A DNA stretch of 64,000 nt from positions 1-64,000 of the forward strand of contig JAZLHF010000003.1 of NCBI GenBank assembly GCA_045616685.1, read 5' to 3'. The notes under the pieces are model-generated. The model saw nothing but the letters and a program-made list of their open reading frames with translations, made no database searches and had not been told where the DNA came from. Positions 34,747 through 43,272 of the stretch are shown here, piece by piece. Origin of the DNA: UBA1764 sp045616685 (GTDB taxonomy: Bacteria; Bacillota; Clostridia; Peptostreptococcales; Anaerovoracaceae). Each line of letters begins with the position of its first letter. Position 1 is the stretch's first letter. Position numbers and translations under genes: made by a program.

Positions 34747-36675
34747 ATGAAGGGCTACACAAGCGAAACAATTAGAAACATCGCTCTGGTAGGACATGGT
34801 AGCACAGGTAAGACAACATTCCTTGAAGCTGCCCTGCTTGCTACAGGAGTAATCAGCAGACTTGGCAAAGTTGAAGACGGAAATACCGTTTCTGACTTTG
34901 ATAAGATGGAAATTGAAAAAGGTTATTCCATTGGCCTTTCAATCGTTCCTGTTGAATATAACAAGGTAAAACTTAACTTTCTCGACGCTCCTGGCGTTTT
35001 CGATTTTGCAGGCGAAGTTAACTCAGCTCTTAAGGCTGCAGAAGCTGCTGCAATTTTTGTAGATGCTTCATCAGGAATCCAGGTTGGTACAGAAAAGTGC
35101 TGGACTGCTTGCAAAGCTACAGGAACACCAAGATTCTTCATCATCAACAAGATTGATAAGGATAACGTAAATCTCGATCAGGTAGTTGCTGATCTTAAGG
35201 CAAAGTTCGGAACATCAGTTGTAACACTCGATGACAAAGACGCTCTTAACGAAGCTATTGCTGAAACAGACGAAGCTTTAATGGAAAAATTCTTCGATGG
35301 CCAGGAATTCACAGAAGCTGAATTTAACACAGGCCTCATGAATGGTATTAAAGACGGAAGCATTTGCCCAGTATTCACATGCTCAGCTCTTAACGGAACT
35401 GGCGTTAAGGAAGTTCTTGATGCTTGCATCAACTATGTTCCAAAGGCTGATGGCACAGTTAAGGCAGTTGAAGGTGAAGACGTTACATACGGTGCAGGTT
35501 CTACAGTTGCTTACGTATTTAAGACAATCGCAGATCCATTCCTTGGAAAGATTTCTCTTGCAAAGGTTATCCGCGGTAAGCTTGTACCAGGTAGCATGTT
35601 ATATAATACAAATACAGAAAAAGAAGAAAAGCTTGGTTCAATGTTCTTCCTTAGAGGAAAGACTCAGGCAGACTCTGGTGAAGTACAGCCTGGTGATATC
35701 GTAGCTCTTGGTAAACTTCAGTTCACCCAGACAGGCGATACACTTTGTGACAAGGCAGCACAGGTTAAACTCGAAAAGATTACATTTGCCCAGCCAACAC
35801 TCTTCACAGCTATTGAATCAAAGAACAAGGGTGATGATGCTAAGCTCGCAACAGGTATTGCAAAGCTTAAGGAAGAAGATCCATCATTCGTATTCGAAAG
35901 AAATGTAGAAACATCACAGTCGTTGCTAGGAACAGTTGGTGATATTCAGTCAGCAACAATCCTTGCTAAGCTTAAGGATAGATATGGCGCAGACGTAGAA
36001 GTGGTTCCACAAAAGATTGCTTACAGAGAAACAATTAAGGGCGAATCCGATGTTCAGGGTAAGCACAAGAAGCAGTCCGGTGGTGCTGGTCAGTACGGTG
36101 ATGTTACAATCAAGTTCGAACCATCCGATCAGGAATTCGAATTCGTTGATGCCGTAGTCGGCGGTGTAGTTCCACGTCAGTTCATTCCAGCTGTAGAAAA
36201 AGGCTTAAGAGAATGTATGGAAAAGGGACCTCTCGCAGGTTGCAAGTGCCAAAATATTAAAGCAACACTTCACTTTGGTTCATACCATGCTGTAGACTCC
36301 GATGAAATGTCATTCAAGATTGCTGCATCACTCGCATTTAAGAAGGGTGTTGTAGAAGCTAAACCTTGCCTCCTCGAACCTATCATGAAACTTGAAATTA
36401 CAGTTCCGGATGATTTCGTAGGCGCAATCATGGGCGATCTTCCAAATAGACGTGGCGTTGTAATGGGCATGGACCCAGCAGAAGGTGGTGGACAGGTTCT
36501 TCACGCAGAAGTTCCACAAGCTGAATGCCTTGACTATGCTACAGCACTTCGTTCAATGACTCAGGCCAAGGGTTCCTTCACAATGGAATTCAGCAAGTAC
36601 CAGCAGGTGCCACAGGCTAACGCTGAAAAGATCATTGCAGCTCATAAGGCTGAAGAAGAAGCAGAAAATAAGTAA
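34747..36675 (+). CDS. EF-G-like translational GTPase (EF-G2 type)
   Basis: Protein of 642 residues with G domain and EF-G domains II-V; shorter than standard EF-G (about 690). G1 is GHGSTGKTT, G4 is NKID. The G3 motif reads DAPGVFDF where translocating EF-G has DTPGHVDF, so the catalytic His is Val. Such paralogues cannot hydrolyse GTP normally; related EF-G2 proteins work in translation without GTPase activity or have unknown roles. Strong AGGAGG site before the ATG; terminator shared with radA. Confidence 0.85.
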   Translation: MKGYTSETIRNIALVGHGSTGKTTFLEAALLATGVISRLGKVEDGNTVSDFDKMEIEKGYSIGLSIVPVEYNKVKLNFLDAPGVFDFAGEVNSALKAAEAAAIFVDASSGIQVGTEKCWTACKATGTPRFFIINKIDKDNVNLDQVVADLKAKFGTSVVTLDDKDALNEAIAETDEALMEKFFDGQEFTEAEFNTGLMNGIKDGSICPVFTCSALNGTGVKEVLDACINYVPKADGTVKAVEGEDVTYGAGSTVAYVFKTIADPFLGKISLAKVIRGKLVPGSMLYNTNTEKEEKLGSMFFLRGKTQADSGEVQPGDIVALGKLQFTQTGDTLCDKAAQVKLEKITFAQPTLFTAIESKNKGDDAKLATGIAKLKEEDPSFVFERNVETSQSLLGTVGDIQSATILAKLKDRYGADVEVVPQKIAYRETIKGESDVQGKHKKQSGGAGQYGDVTIKFEPSDQEFEFVDAVVGGVVPRQFIPAVEKGLRECMEKGPLAGCKCQNIKATLHFGSYHAVDSDEMSFKIAASLAFKKGVVEAKPCLLEPIMKLEITVPDDFVGAIMGDLPNRRGVVMGMDPAEGGGQVLHAEVPQAECLDYATALRSMTQAKGSFTMEFSKYQQVPQANAEKIIAAHKAEEEAENK

Positions 36676-36690
36676 CACTTATACGAATAA

Positions 36691-36725
36691 AAAAGAAGCT
36701 CTCTAATAATTGAGAGCTTCTTTTA
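36691..36725. terminator. Bidirectional intrinsic terminator
   Basis: GAAGCTCTC-TAATAATT-GAGAGCTTC with A and T tracts on each side. The radA stop codon lies within it. Confidence 0.9.
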
Positions 36726-38061
36726 TGTTACTTATCCCGTGGATCTTGATGCTAAATTTACCACGAAGTTTTTCTGCGTTACGCTTTGGAATTAGGGCTT
36801 CTTTAAATCCCATGCGCTCGGCTTCCTTAAGAAGCTTCTCGCAGTTTTGAATTGGTCTAAGTTCCCCAGTCAGACCAAGCTCACCAACGGCAAGTAAATC
36901 ATTTGGAATTACTTTGCCTGCTTTTTCCGACCAAATTGCCAGAGCGACGGCAAGGTCAGTGCTCGTTCCTTGTGGCTTGAACCCGCCAACTATATTGATA
37001 TATACATCTGTTGAAAAGAGATTAAGCTTTGCTTTCTTTTCGAGAACAGCAATTATCATTGATAGACGATTGTTATCAACACCAACAGATCTTCTCATTG
37101 GAAAACCTGCGCTGCAAGGGCTTGTCAAAGCTTGAAGCTCTAAGAGTAGAGGCCGAGTACCTTCATATACTGCTGTTGCAACTGAGCCTTCCGCTTCTTT
37201 CATTCCGTCAAGAAAGACTCCGGAAAGATTATCAATTTCAATAAGCCCTTCTTCTTGCATATCAAAGGCCCCAATTTCAGAAGTTGTTCCAAAACGATTT
37301 TTAACAGCACGAAGAATTCTTAAATCTCCACTGCGTTCGCCAGTGAATTCCAAAACGGTATCAACCAAATGTTCAACAATCTTTGGCCCTGCAAGTTCGC
37401 CTGATTTAGTAACGTGTGCAACAATGAAAATAGGAATGTCGTTTGTTTTTCCTAAAGTCATTAATAGATTACCAACTTGTCTAACTTGTGAAACGCTTCC
37501 TGGTGCAGATTCTAATTCTTCTGAATACATAGTCTGAATGGAATCAATGATAAGAAGTTTAGGTTGCATTGTTTTGGCAGCTTCAAGTATTGCTTCTATA
37601 TTTGTTTCGGCAAGTATGTATAAATCTTCAATACCTCTGCAAACTCTGTCAGCGCGCATTTTAATTTGTTCTTCAGATTCTTCTCCAGAAACATAAAGAA
37701 CAGGACCGTGCTTTGCGATATTAGCAGCAGCTTGAATAATCAGTGTTGATTTACCAATTCCAGGTTCGCCTGTGATAAGACTCAGGCTTCCGGGTACGAG
37801 GCCTCCCCCAAGAACGCGGTTAAATTCATCGATTCCTGTATCGATTCGCTTTTCGCTACTTGCAGTGACATCTATAAGCTTATGTGGCAAAACAGTCTTA
37901 TTTTGAGACGTGCTGCGGCGGCGTGTGTCCTTCTCATCTAAATCGACAATTTTTTGTTCGAAGAATGAGTTCCATGAGCCACATCCCGGACATTGTCCAA
38001 GCCATTTTTGACTTTCAAACCCACAATCATTACATACAAAGATTAATTTGTTTTTTTTCAT
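36703..38061 (-). CDS. radA: DNA repair protein RadA (Sms)
   Basis: Protein of 452 residues, normal length. N-terminal zinc finger CNDCGFESQKWLGQCPGCGS, Walker A GEPGIGKST (about 100), RadA signature VKNRFGTTSE, then a Lon-protease-like C-terminal domain (TDLAVALAIWSEKAGK). RadA is a helicase that extends heteroduplex during recombination. Here it is divergent from the carD-yacL-ispDF operon, unlike in B. subtilis where it leads the operon with disA. Confidence 0.97.
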   Translation of the reverse strand: MKKNKLIFVCNDCGFESQKWLGQCPGCGSWNSFFEQKIVDLDEKDTRRRSTSQNKTVLPHKLIDVTASSEKRIDTGIDEFNRVLGGGLVPGSLSLITGEPGIGKSTLIIQAAANIAKHGPVLYVSGEESEEQIKMRADRVCRGIEDLYILAETNIEAILEAAKTMQPKLLIIDSIQTMYSEELESAPGSVSQVRQVGNLLMTLGKTNDIPIFIVAHVTKSGELAGPKIVEHLVDTVLEFTGERSGDLRILRAVKNRFGTTSEIGAFDMQEEGLIEIDNLSGVFLDGMKEAEGSVATAVYEGTRPLLLELQALTSPCSAGFPMRRSVGVDNNRLSMIIAVLEKKAKLNLFSTDVYINIVGGFKPQGTSTDLAVALAIWSEKAGKVIPNDLLAVGELGLTGELRPIQNCEKLLKEAERMGFKEALIPKRNAEKLRGKFSIKIHGISNIKEALNY

Positions 38062-38081
38062 TGATTTCTACCAATATAGGA

Positions 38082-38152
38082 TACAATTAATTTATGAGAT
38101 TACCGCTTGGGGTGCGGCGATAGGCCGCTGATTAATCGGCGGTTTTCTATTT
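38082..38152 (+). promoter_or_regulatory. Candidate short leader (MRLPLGVRR) with terminator
   Basis: TACAAT (38082-38087), then ATG 38094 opening a 9-codon frame ending in TAG at 38121-38123. Two hairpins compete: GCGGC/GCCGC (38114-38118 with 38124-38128) and CCGCTGAT/ATCGGCGG (38125-38142) followed by TTTTCTATTTT. The second is a terminator; the first would prevent it. A ribosome on the short frame would decide. Whether it regulates carD or is a decoy cannot be told. Confidence 0.4.
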
Positions 38153-38226
38153 TGCATTTAAACTACTAATAGTATACCGAACAATTGTTCTTATGTCAAT
38201 AATTTCCATAAATAAATTTCTCAACT

Positions 38227-38255
38227 TTGACTACTATATTATGGAAGTGTATAAT
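38227..38255 (+). promoter_or_regulatory. Promoter of the carD operon
   Basis: TTGACT (38227-38232), 17-base spacer, perfect TATAAT (38250-38255). Transcription should start near 38262, directly at the AGGGGAGGT ribosome binding site. Confidence 0.85.
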
Positions 38256-38278
38256 ATTGTCAGGGGAGGTCTGCGATT

Positions 38279-38782
38279 TTGCAGGCTAAATCAGAAACGG
38301 TAGGCAATATGTTTAAAATTGGAGATAAAGTCGTATACCCAATGCACGGGGCCGGCGTTATTGAAAAAATTGAAGAAAAAGAAATTTTCGGTGAAATGAA
38401 ATCTTATTACGTGCTACAGATTCCTTATGGTCGTATGCAGGTAATGGTTCCTATAGATAAATGTCAAGAGGCAGGACTTCGCGGCATTGTCACATCCAAT
38501 GAAATGAATGAAGTAGTAAAGGTCTTGAGTGCAAAGTCAACACCTATGGACGAAAATTGGAACAGGCGACTGCGCGATAACAACGAAAAGCTCAAGACAG
38601 GAGATCCTAAACAGGTTGCAGAAGTAATTCGTAATCTTGTTCGCACCGAACGTGAAAAGAAACTTTCTGCCGGAGAAAAGAAATTGCTTAACACTGCTAT
38701 GCAAATTCTTTCATCTGAAATGGTTTTGGTAAACGGCATCACAGAAGCTGAGGCTGATGCCGCTATTAATAACGCCATTTAA
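38279..38782 (+). CDS. carD: CarD-family RNA polymerase-binding regulator
   Basis: Protein of 167 residues. N-terminal CarD/TRCF-RID domain (FKIGDKVVYPMHGAGVIEKI ... MQVMVPIDK) binds the RNA polymerase beta subunit; the helical C-terminal domain contacts promoter DNA. CarD stabilises open complexes in other bacteria. I start at TTG 38279 because AGGGGAGGT ends 8 bases before it; ATG 38309 (before FKIGD) has no comparable site. It leads the yacL-ispDF-proS cluster. Confidence 0.85.
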   Translation: MQAKSETVGNMFKIGDKVVYPMHGAGVIEKIEEKEIFGEMKSYYVLQIPYGRMQVMVPIDKCQEAGLRGIVTSNEMNEVVKVLSAKSTPMDENWNRRLRDNNEKLKTGDPKQVAEVIRNLVRTEREKKLSAGEKKLLNTAMQILSSEMVLVNGITEAEADAAINNAI

Positions 38783-38816
38783 TATAAATTACAATTAAAT
38801 ATTTAAGGAGGACAAG

Positions 38817-39920
38817 ATGCTAAGCAGAGTATTCCGTGGTCTTTTCACTTTGGCCGGAATGCTGTTTGGATACGGAGTCTCAACATTCCTTATTAGCGAG
38901 GATGTTTTGGGAAGATTCTGGGAGTTCGACTCGGGTGCAACCATGTTGGCTACAGTTTTCTTCGTTGGTTTATTCGGTATTATTTTCTTTTATTTATTTG
39001 CCAGACTTCGTAAATTCACAAATAAGACTGTTACATCTATCGAAGGCACTCTTTCAAAAGTTCCTGCAGTAGAACTCTTTGCCGGAGCTTTAGGATTGCT
39101 GGTTGGATTGCTAATCGCCTATCTATGTTCGCAGATTATTATGAACATAAGATTTTTACAGACGGCTTATCTTTCAACAGTAATCTGTGCCATCATGTAC
39201 GTTTTGTTTGCTTATACATGTTCTGTACTTTCGAGACGACTGGTAAATAAGTTCGAAGACATCCCAGCATTTTCTATGCAGAACATTACCCAAATAGCAA
39301 AGACTAAAGGAAAAGTAAGCTCCGCCTCTCCAAAGATTCTGGACACTTCTGTCATTATTGACGGAAGAATTTTAGATATTCTAAAAACAGGATTCATTGA
39401 GGGCGAGATTGTAATACCTGAATTTGTCCTTGTCGAATTGAGACATATCGCAGACTCCGGAGATTCGCTTAAGCGAAATCGCGGACGTCGCGGTCTTGAT
39501 ATTTTAGACAAGATTCAAACAGATTTCGGTATCGCAATTTATAACACAGAATCTGAAAAGAGCTTAGAAGATATACCGGAAGTGGACGTAAAACTTTTAA
39601 AGCTTGCTCAGATTATGAAGGGAGTTGTTGTAACCAATGATTTTAATCTTAATAAGGTTGCATCAATTCAAAACGTGCCAGTTCTTAATATTAACGAACT
39701 CGCAAATGCAATTAAGCCAGTTGTAATTCCTGGTGAGGACATGGAGGTCTTCATTGTAAAGGAAGGTAAAGAATCAGCACAAGGCGTTGCATACTTAGAC
39801 GACGGCACAATGATCGTTGTTGAAAATGGTCGTAAACTTATCGGCAAGACCGTGATGACTACAGTAACAAGTGTGCTGCAGACCTCAGCAGGTCGAATGA
39901 TATTTGTTAAAGCAAAATAA
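38817..39920 (+). CDS. yacL: PIN/TRAM-domain membrane protein (YacL)
   Basis: Protein of 367 residues: four transmembrane helices in the first 140 residues, a PIN nuclease domain (ILDTSVIIDGRI, then VELRHIADSGDSLKRNRG, and VVTNDFNLNKVA with the acidic cluster), and a C-terminal TRAM domain. YacL is conserved next to ispD in Firmicutes; role in RNA metabolism is suspected. Its stop overlaps the ispDF start by one base (TAATG). Confidence 0.9.
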   Translation: MLSRVFRGLFTLAGMLFGYGVSTFLISEDVLGRFWEFDSGATMLATVFFVGLFGIIFFYLFARLRKFTNKTVTSIEGTLSKVPAVELFAGALGLLVGLLIAYLCSQIIMNIRFLQTAYLSTVICAIMYVLFAYTCSVLSRRLVNKFEDIPAFSMQNITQIAKTKGKVSSASPKILDTSVIIDGRILDILKTGFIEGEIVIPEFVLVELRHIADSGDSLKRNRGRRGLDILDKIQTDFGIAIYNTESEKSLEDIPEVDVKLLKLAQIMKGVVVTNDFNLNKVASIQNVPVLNINELANAIKPVVIPGEDMEVFIVKEGKESAQGVAYLDDGTMIVVENGRKLIGKTVMTTVTSVLQTSAGRMIFVKAK

Positions 39921-41008
39921 TGAACGTATCAGTAATTATCGCTGCTGCTGGATCGGGAAAACGTTTCGGCAGCAGCACACCAAAACAATATCATAGTATT
40001 GATGGCGCTACAGTGCTTGAAAAGGCACTGTGCGCTTTTTCAGGTTTTAATGAGATTATAGTTGTCACTGATGATTTATCAAAAGTCCCAGAAGGTTGCA
40101 TTGCAGTTTTGGGCGGCAAGGAGCGTCAAGATTCAATTAATAACGCACTCGCTAAAGTTTCAGGCGACTACGTTCTTATTCATGATGCGGCAAGACCTTT
40201 CGTAACAAAAGAAGTTATCGATAAAGTAGTTGATGCGCTTAAAGAAAATGATGCCGCAGTCCCTTGCGTTCAACCAAAGAGCACAATTAGAACTGCTGAT
40301 GAAACATTAGATAGGGGCAAGCTCTATGAAGTGCAAACTCCGCAAGGATTTAAAACTGAAATTCTAAAAGAAGCATATGCACTTGCTTATAAAAATAATT
40401 TTTATAGCACAGATGATGTCAGTGTGCTCGAGGAATTCTGGAAAGAAAAAGGGCAGCAGGGAAAACTCGCAATCACCGAAGGCGATTACAAGAATATAAA
40501 AATCACGACTCCGGAGGATATGCCTATGAAAATAAGAGTGGGCAATGGATATGACGTACATAAATTAGTAGAGGGCCGAGATCTGATGCTTGGATGCACA
40601 AAGATTCCTTATGACAAAGGATTGCTTGGGCATTCAGATGCAGACGTTCTTGCTCATGCAATTGCAGATGCAATGCTTGGCGCAGCAGCGCTCGGTGATA
40701 TCGGTCACATCTTCCCAGACTGCGGGCCTAGGAGTGAAGAAACTTTTGGTATGTCCGGAGAAACAATTCTTCAGAAGACAGTAGCACTTATTCGCGAAAA
40801 AGGATATGAAATTGTAATGATTGATGCAACGGTAATTGCAGAAAATCCAAAGCTTGCACCATATATCCAGACTATGAGAGAAAGCACCGCCAAAGCCCTT
40901 GGCGTTGATGTTGATAAAGTAAGTATTAAAGCAACTACAGAAGAACATTTAGGCGAGAGAAGTCGCGAAGGCATCGCAACACTCGCCACATGTACACTGA
41001 AAGGATAA
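39920..41008 (+). CDS. ispDF: Bifunctional IspDF (MEP cytidylyltransferase / MECDP synthase)
   Basis: Fusion of two consecutive enzymes of the non-mevalonate isoprenoid pathway, 362 residues. IspD part: VIIAAAGSGKRFG at the start and VLIHDAARPFV. IspF part begins at about 203 (IRVGNGYDVHKLVEGRDLML) with HSDADVLAHAI and the closing EEHLGERSREGIATLA. In B. subtilis these are the separate neighbours yacM and yacN. One-base overlap with yacL; proS follows after 7 bases. Confidence 0.95.
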   Translation: MNVSVIIAAAGSGKRFGSSTPKQYHSIDGATVLEKALCAFSGFNEIIVVTDDLSKVPEGCIAVLGGKERQDSINNALAKVSGDYVLIHDAARPFVTKEVIDKVVDALKENDAAVPCVQPKSTIRTADETLDRGKLYEVQTPQGFKTEILKEAYALAYKNNFYSTDDVSVLEEFWKEKGQQGKLAITEGDYKNIKITTPEDMPMKIRVGNGYDVHKLVEGRDLMLGCTKIPYDKGLLGHSDADVLAHAIADAMLGAAALGDIGHIFPDCGPRSEETFGMSGETILQKTVALIREKGYEIVMIDATVIAENPKLAPYIQTMRESTAKALGVDVDKVSIKATTEEHLGERSREGIATLATCTLKG

Positions 41009-41015
41009 AACAAAA

Positions 41016-42749
41016 ATGAAAGTATCAAAGATGTTTTTTAACACCTTGAGAGAAGTTCCGGCAGAAGCTGAAATTCCATCTCATGTATTCCTTCTTCGTG
41101 CTGGAATGATTAGAAAAGAAGTTTCTGGTTTCTACAGCTACATGCCACTTGGTATGCGTGCACTTCACAAGGTTGAAAATATTGTTCGTGAAGAAATGGA
41201 CGCTGCTGGAGCACAAGAAATTCTTACATCAGCAGTTCAGCCTGCAGAGCTTTGGCAGGAATCTGGTCGTTGGTATGCATACGGCCCAGAACTTTGGAGA
41301 ACAAAGGATAGAAATGAAAGAGACTTTGTTCTTGGCCCAACAGCAGAAGAAGTTTTCACAAATGTAGCAAGATCTAACATCACATCATGGCGTCAACTTC
41401 CAATGAATCTTTATCAGATTCAGACAAAGTATAGAGACGAAGCTCGTCCTCGTTTTGGACTGATTCGTTCGCGTGAATTCTTAATGAAAGATGCTTATTC
41501 ATTCGATTTGGATGAAGATGGACTTCAGAAGAGTTATGACATCATGTACGATGCGTATACAAAAGTATTTACTCGCTGCGGATTATTTTTTAGACCAGTA
41601 GAAGCAGATACAGGTGCAATCGGCGGAAGCGGTTCACACGAATTTTGTGCACTCTCTGAAACAGGCGAAGAAGAAATTCTCTATTGCGAAAACTGCGACA
41701 TGGCAGCAACAGCTGAAAAAGCAGAATTTAAAGATGAGGTAATGCCTGAAGAAGCAGAACTTCCAATGGAAGAAGTTCATACTCCGGGAACAAAGACAAT
41801 TGAAGAAGTATGTAACTTCCTCAAGGCCGATCCTAAAAAGAGTATCAAGGCTATCATGTATGAAGTTTATAAAGAAGATAGTCCAGATCCAGATTTTGTG
41901 TGCTGTTTCATCAGAGGTGACAGACAGCTTAATGAAACAAAACTTATCAACGCTCTTGATGTTCCAGAATTTGCAATCAGAATGGCAGACGAAAGCAAGA
42001 TGGGCCCAGCAACTGGATGTGTTGCAGGATTTACAGGCCCTGTCGGTCTTCACAATTGCAAGATTATTGTAGATACAGAGCTTGTTAATGCAAAGAATAT
42101 GATTGCCGGAGCCTGCAAAGAAGATCACCACCTTATCAATGTAAACTATGGTCGTGATTATAAGGCAGACATTGTTAAGGATCTTAAACTTCTTCAGGGA
42201 GGTGATCCATGCCCATGCTGTGGTAAGCCAGTTAAGACAGCTCGCTCAATTGAAGTTGGGCAAGTATTTAAGCTTCACACAAAGTATAGTGAGAAGATGA
42301 ACTTCACATACAAAGATGCTGATCAAAAGGATCAGTTCGTAGTAATGGGGTGTTATGGTATCGGAGTCTCAAGAACAGTTGCCGCTATTGTTGAACAGCA
42401 TCACGATGAAAACGGAATCATCTGGCCAATGTCAGTTGCTCCATATCATGTAATTATCGATTTAGTAAATCTTAAAGATGAAGCGCAAGTTGCTCTCGCG
42501 AATAAGATGCACGACGAACTTACAGCAAAGGGCATCGAAGTTATTTTAGACGATAGAGACGAGCGCCCAGGCGTTAAGTTTAAAGACGCAGACCTTATCG
42601 GTATTCCAATCAGAATTGTTGTTGGTAAACTTGCAAGCGAAGGCAAGGTTGAATACAAACTCCGCCGCGACACCGACAAAGTTGAACTTACATATGAAGA
42701 CGCTATTAAACAAGCAGTTGAATTAGTAGAAAAAGAGAAAAGAGGTTAA
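41016..42749 (+). CDS. proS: Prolyl-tRNA synthetase
   Basis: Class II synthetase of 577 residues, the bacterial-type length with an editing (INS) domain. Motif 1 region HKVENIVREEMDAAGAQEIL, motif 2 TKYRDEARPRFGLIRSREF, motif 3 MGCYGIGVSRTVAAIVEQHH, and a C-terminal anticodon-binding domain. It replaces gltX/cysE of the B. subtilis order. Confidence 0.97.
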   Translation: MKVSKMFFNTLREVPAEAEIPSHVFLLRAGMIRKEVSGFYSYMPLGMRALHKVENIVREEMDAAGAQEILTSAVQPAELWQESGRWYAYGPELWRTKDRNERDFVLGPTAEEVFTNVARSNITSWRQLPMNLYQIQTKYRDEARPRFGLIRSREFLMKDAYSFDLDEDGLQKSYDIMYDAYTKVFTRCGLFFRPVEADTGAIGGSGSHEFCALSETGEEEILYCENCDMAATAEKAEFKDEVMPEEAELPMEEVHTPGTKTIEEVCNFLKADPKKSIKAIMYEVYKEDSPDPDFVCCFIRGDRQLNETKLINALDVPEFAIRMADESKMGPATGCVAGFTGPVGLHNCKIIVDTELVNAKNMIAGACKEDHHLINVNYGRDYKADIVKDLKLLQGGDPCPCCGKPVKTARSIEVGQVFKLHTKYSEKMNFTYKDADQKDQFVVMGCYGIGVSRTVAAIVEQHHDENGIIWPMSVAPYHVIIDLVNLKDEAQVALANKMHDELTAKGIEVILDDRDERPGVKFKDADLIGIPIRIVVGKLASEGKVEYKLRRDTDKVELTYEDAIKQAVELVEKEKRG

Positions 42750-42784
42750 GAGGCGCTAAGTGGCAGCCCCCGCAAGAAGACAAT

Positions 42785-43270
42785 ATGGCAAAGATAGTAC
42801 AAATAACAATGGAAAATGGAGATGTAATGAAGGCTGAACTTTATCCTGAAATCGCTCCAAAGACAGTTGAAAATTTCATTAACCTTGTTAAAGAAGGATT
42901 CTATAACGGAACAATCTTCCATAGAGTAATTCCTGGATTCATGATTCAGGGCGGCGACCCAACAGGTACGGGAATGGGTGGCCCAGGACATACAATCGTT
43001 GGTGAATTTGCAAAGAACGGCTTTAAGAATGATCTTAAGCACACTGCCGGAGTCCTCTCTATGGCAAGAGCAATGGATCCTAACTCAGCTGGTTCACAGT
43101 TCTTCATTATGGTTGATGATGCACCTTGGCTTGATGGTGACTATGCAGCATTCGGAAAGCTCATTGAAGGCCTTGATGTTGCTCGTATGATTGTTCTAAC
43201 TCCACGCAATATGATGGATAAACCAAACGACCCACAGGTTATGAAGACAGTAGAAATGATTGAAGAATAA
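42785..43270 (+). CDS. Cyclophilin-type peptidyl-prolyl isomerase
   Basis: Cytoplasmic protein of 161 residues. Motifs: NGTIFHRVIPGFMIQGGDPT with the catalytic Arg and MARAMDPNSAGSQFFI, and the closing WLDGDYAAFGKLIEGLDV. It speeds cis/trans isomerisation of proline bonds. No signal peptide. It starts 35 bases after proS; cysS follows two bases after it. Confidence 0.95.
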   Translation: MAKIVQITMENGDVMKAELYPEIAPKTVENFINLVKEGFYNGTIFHRVIPGFMIQGGDPTGTGMGGPGHTIVGEFAKNGFKNDLKHTAGVLSMARAMDPNSAGSQFFIMVDDAPWLDGDYAAFGKLIEGLDVARMIVLTPRNMMDKPNDPQVMKTVEMIEE

Positions 43271-43272
43271 TT

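Noticed and set aside
39920..41008. Frameshift joining two genes (ispD and ispF)
   Set aside because: IspDF fusion is a known natural architecture and both halves are intact in one frame.
42750..42784. tRNA-like or hairpin RNA between proS and the cyclophilin
   Set aside because: Too short and no cloverleaf; no tRNA gene was recognised anywhere in the window.
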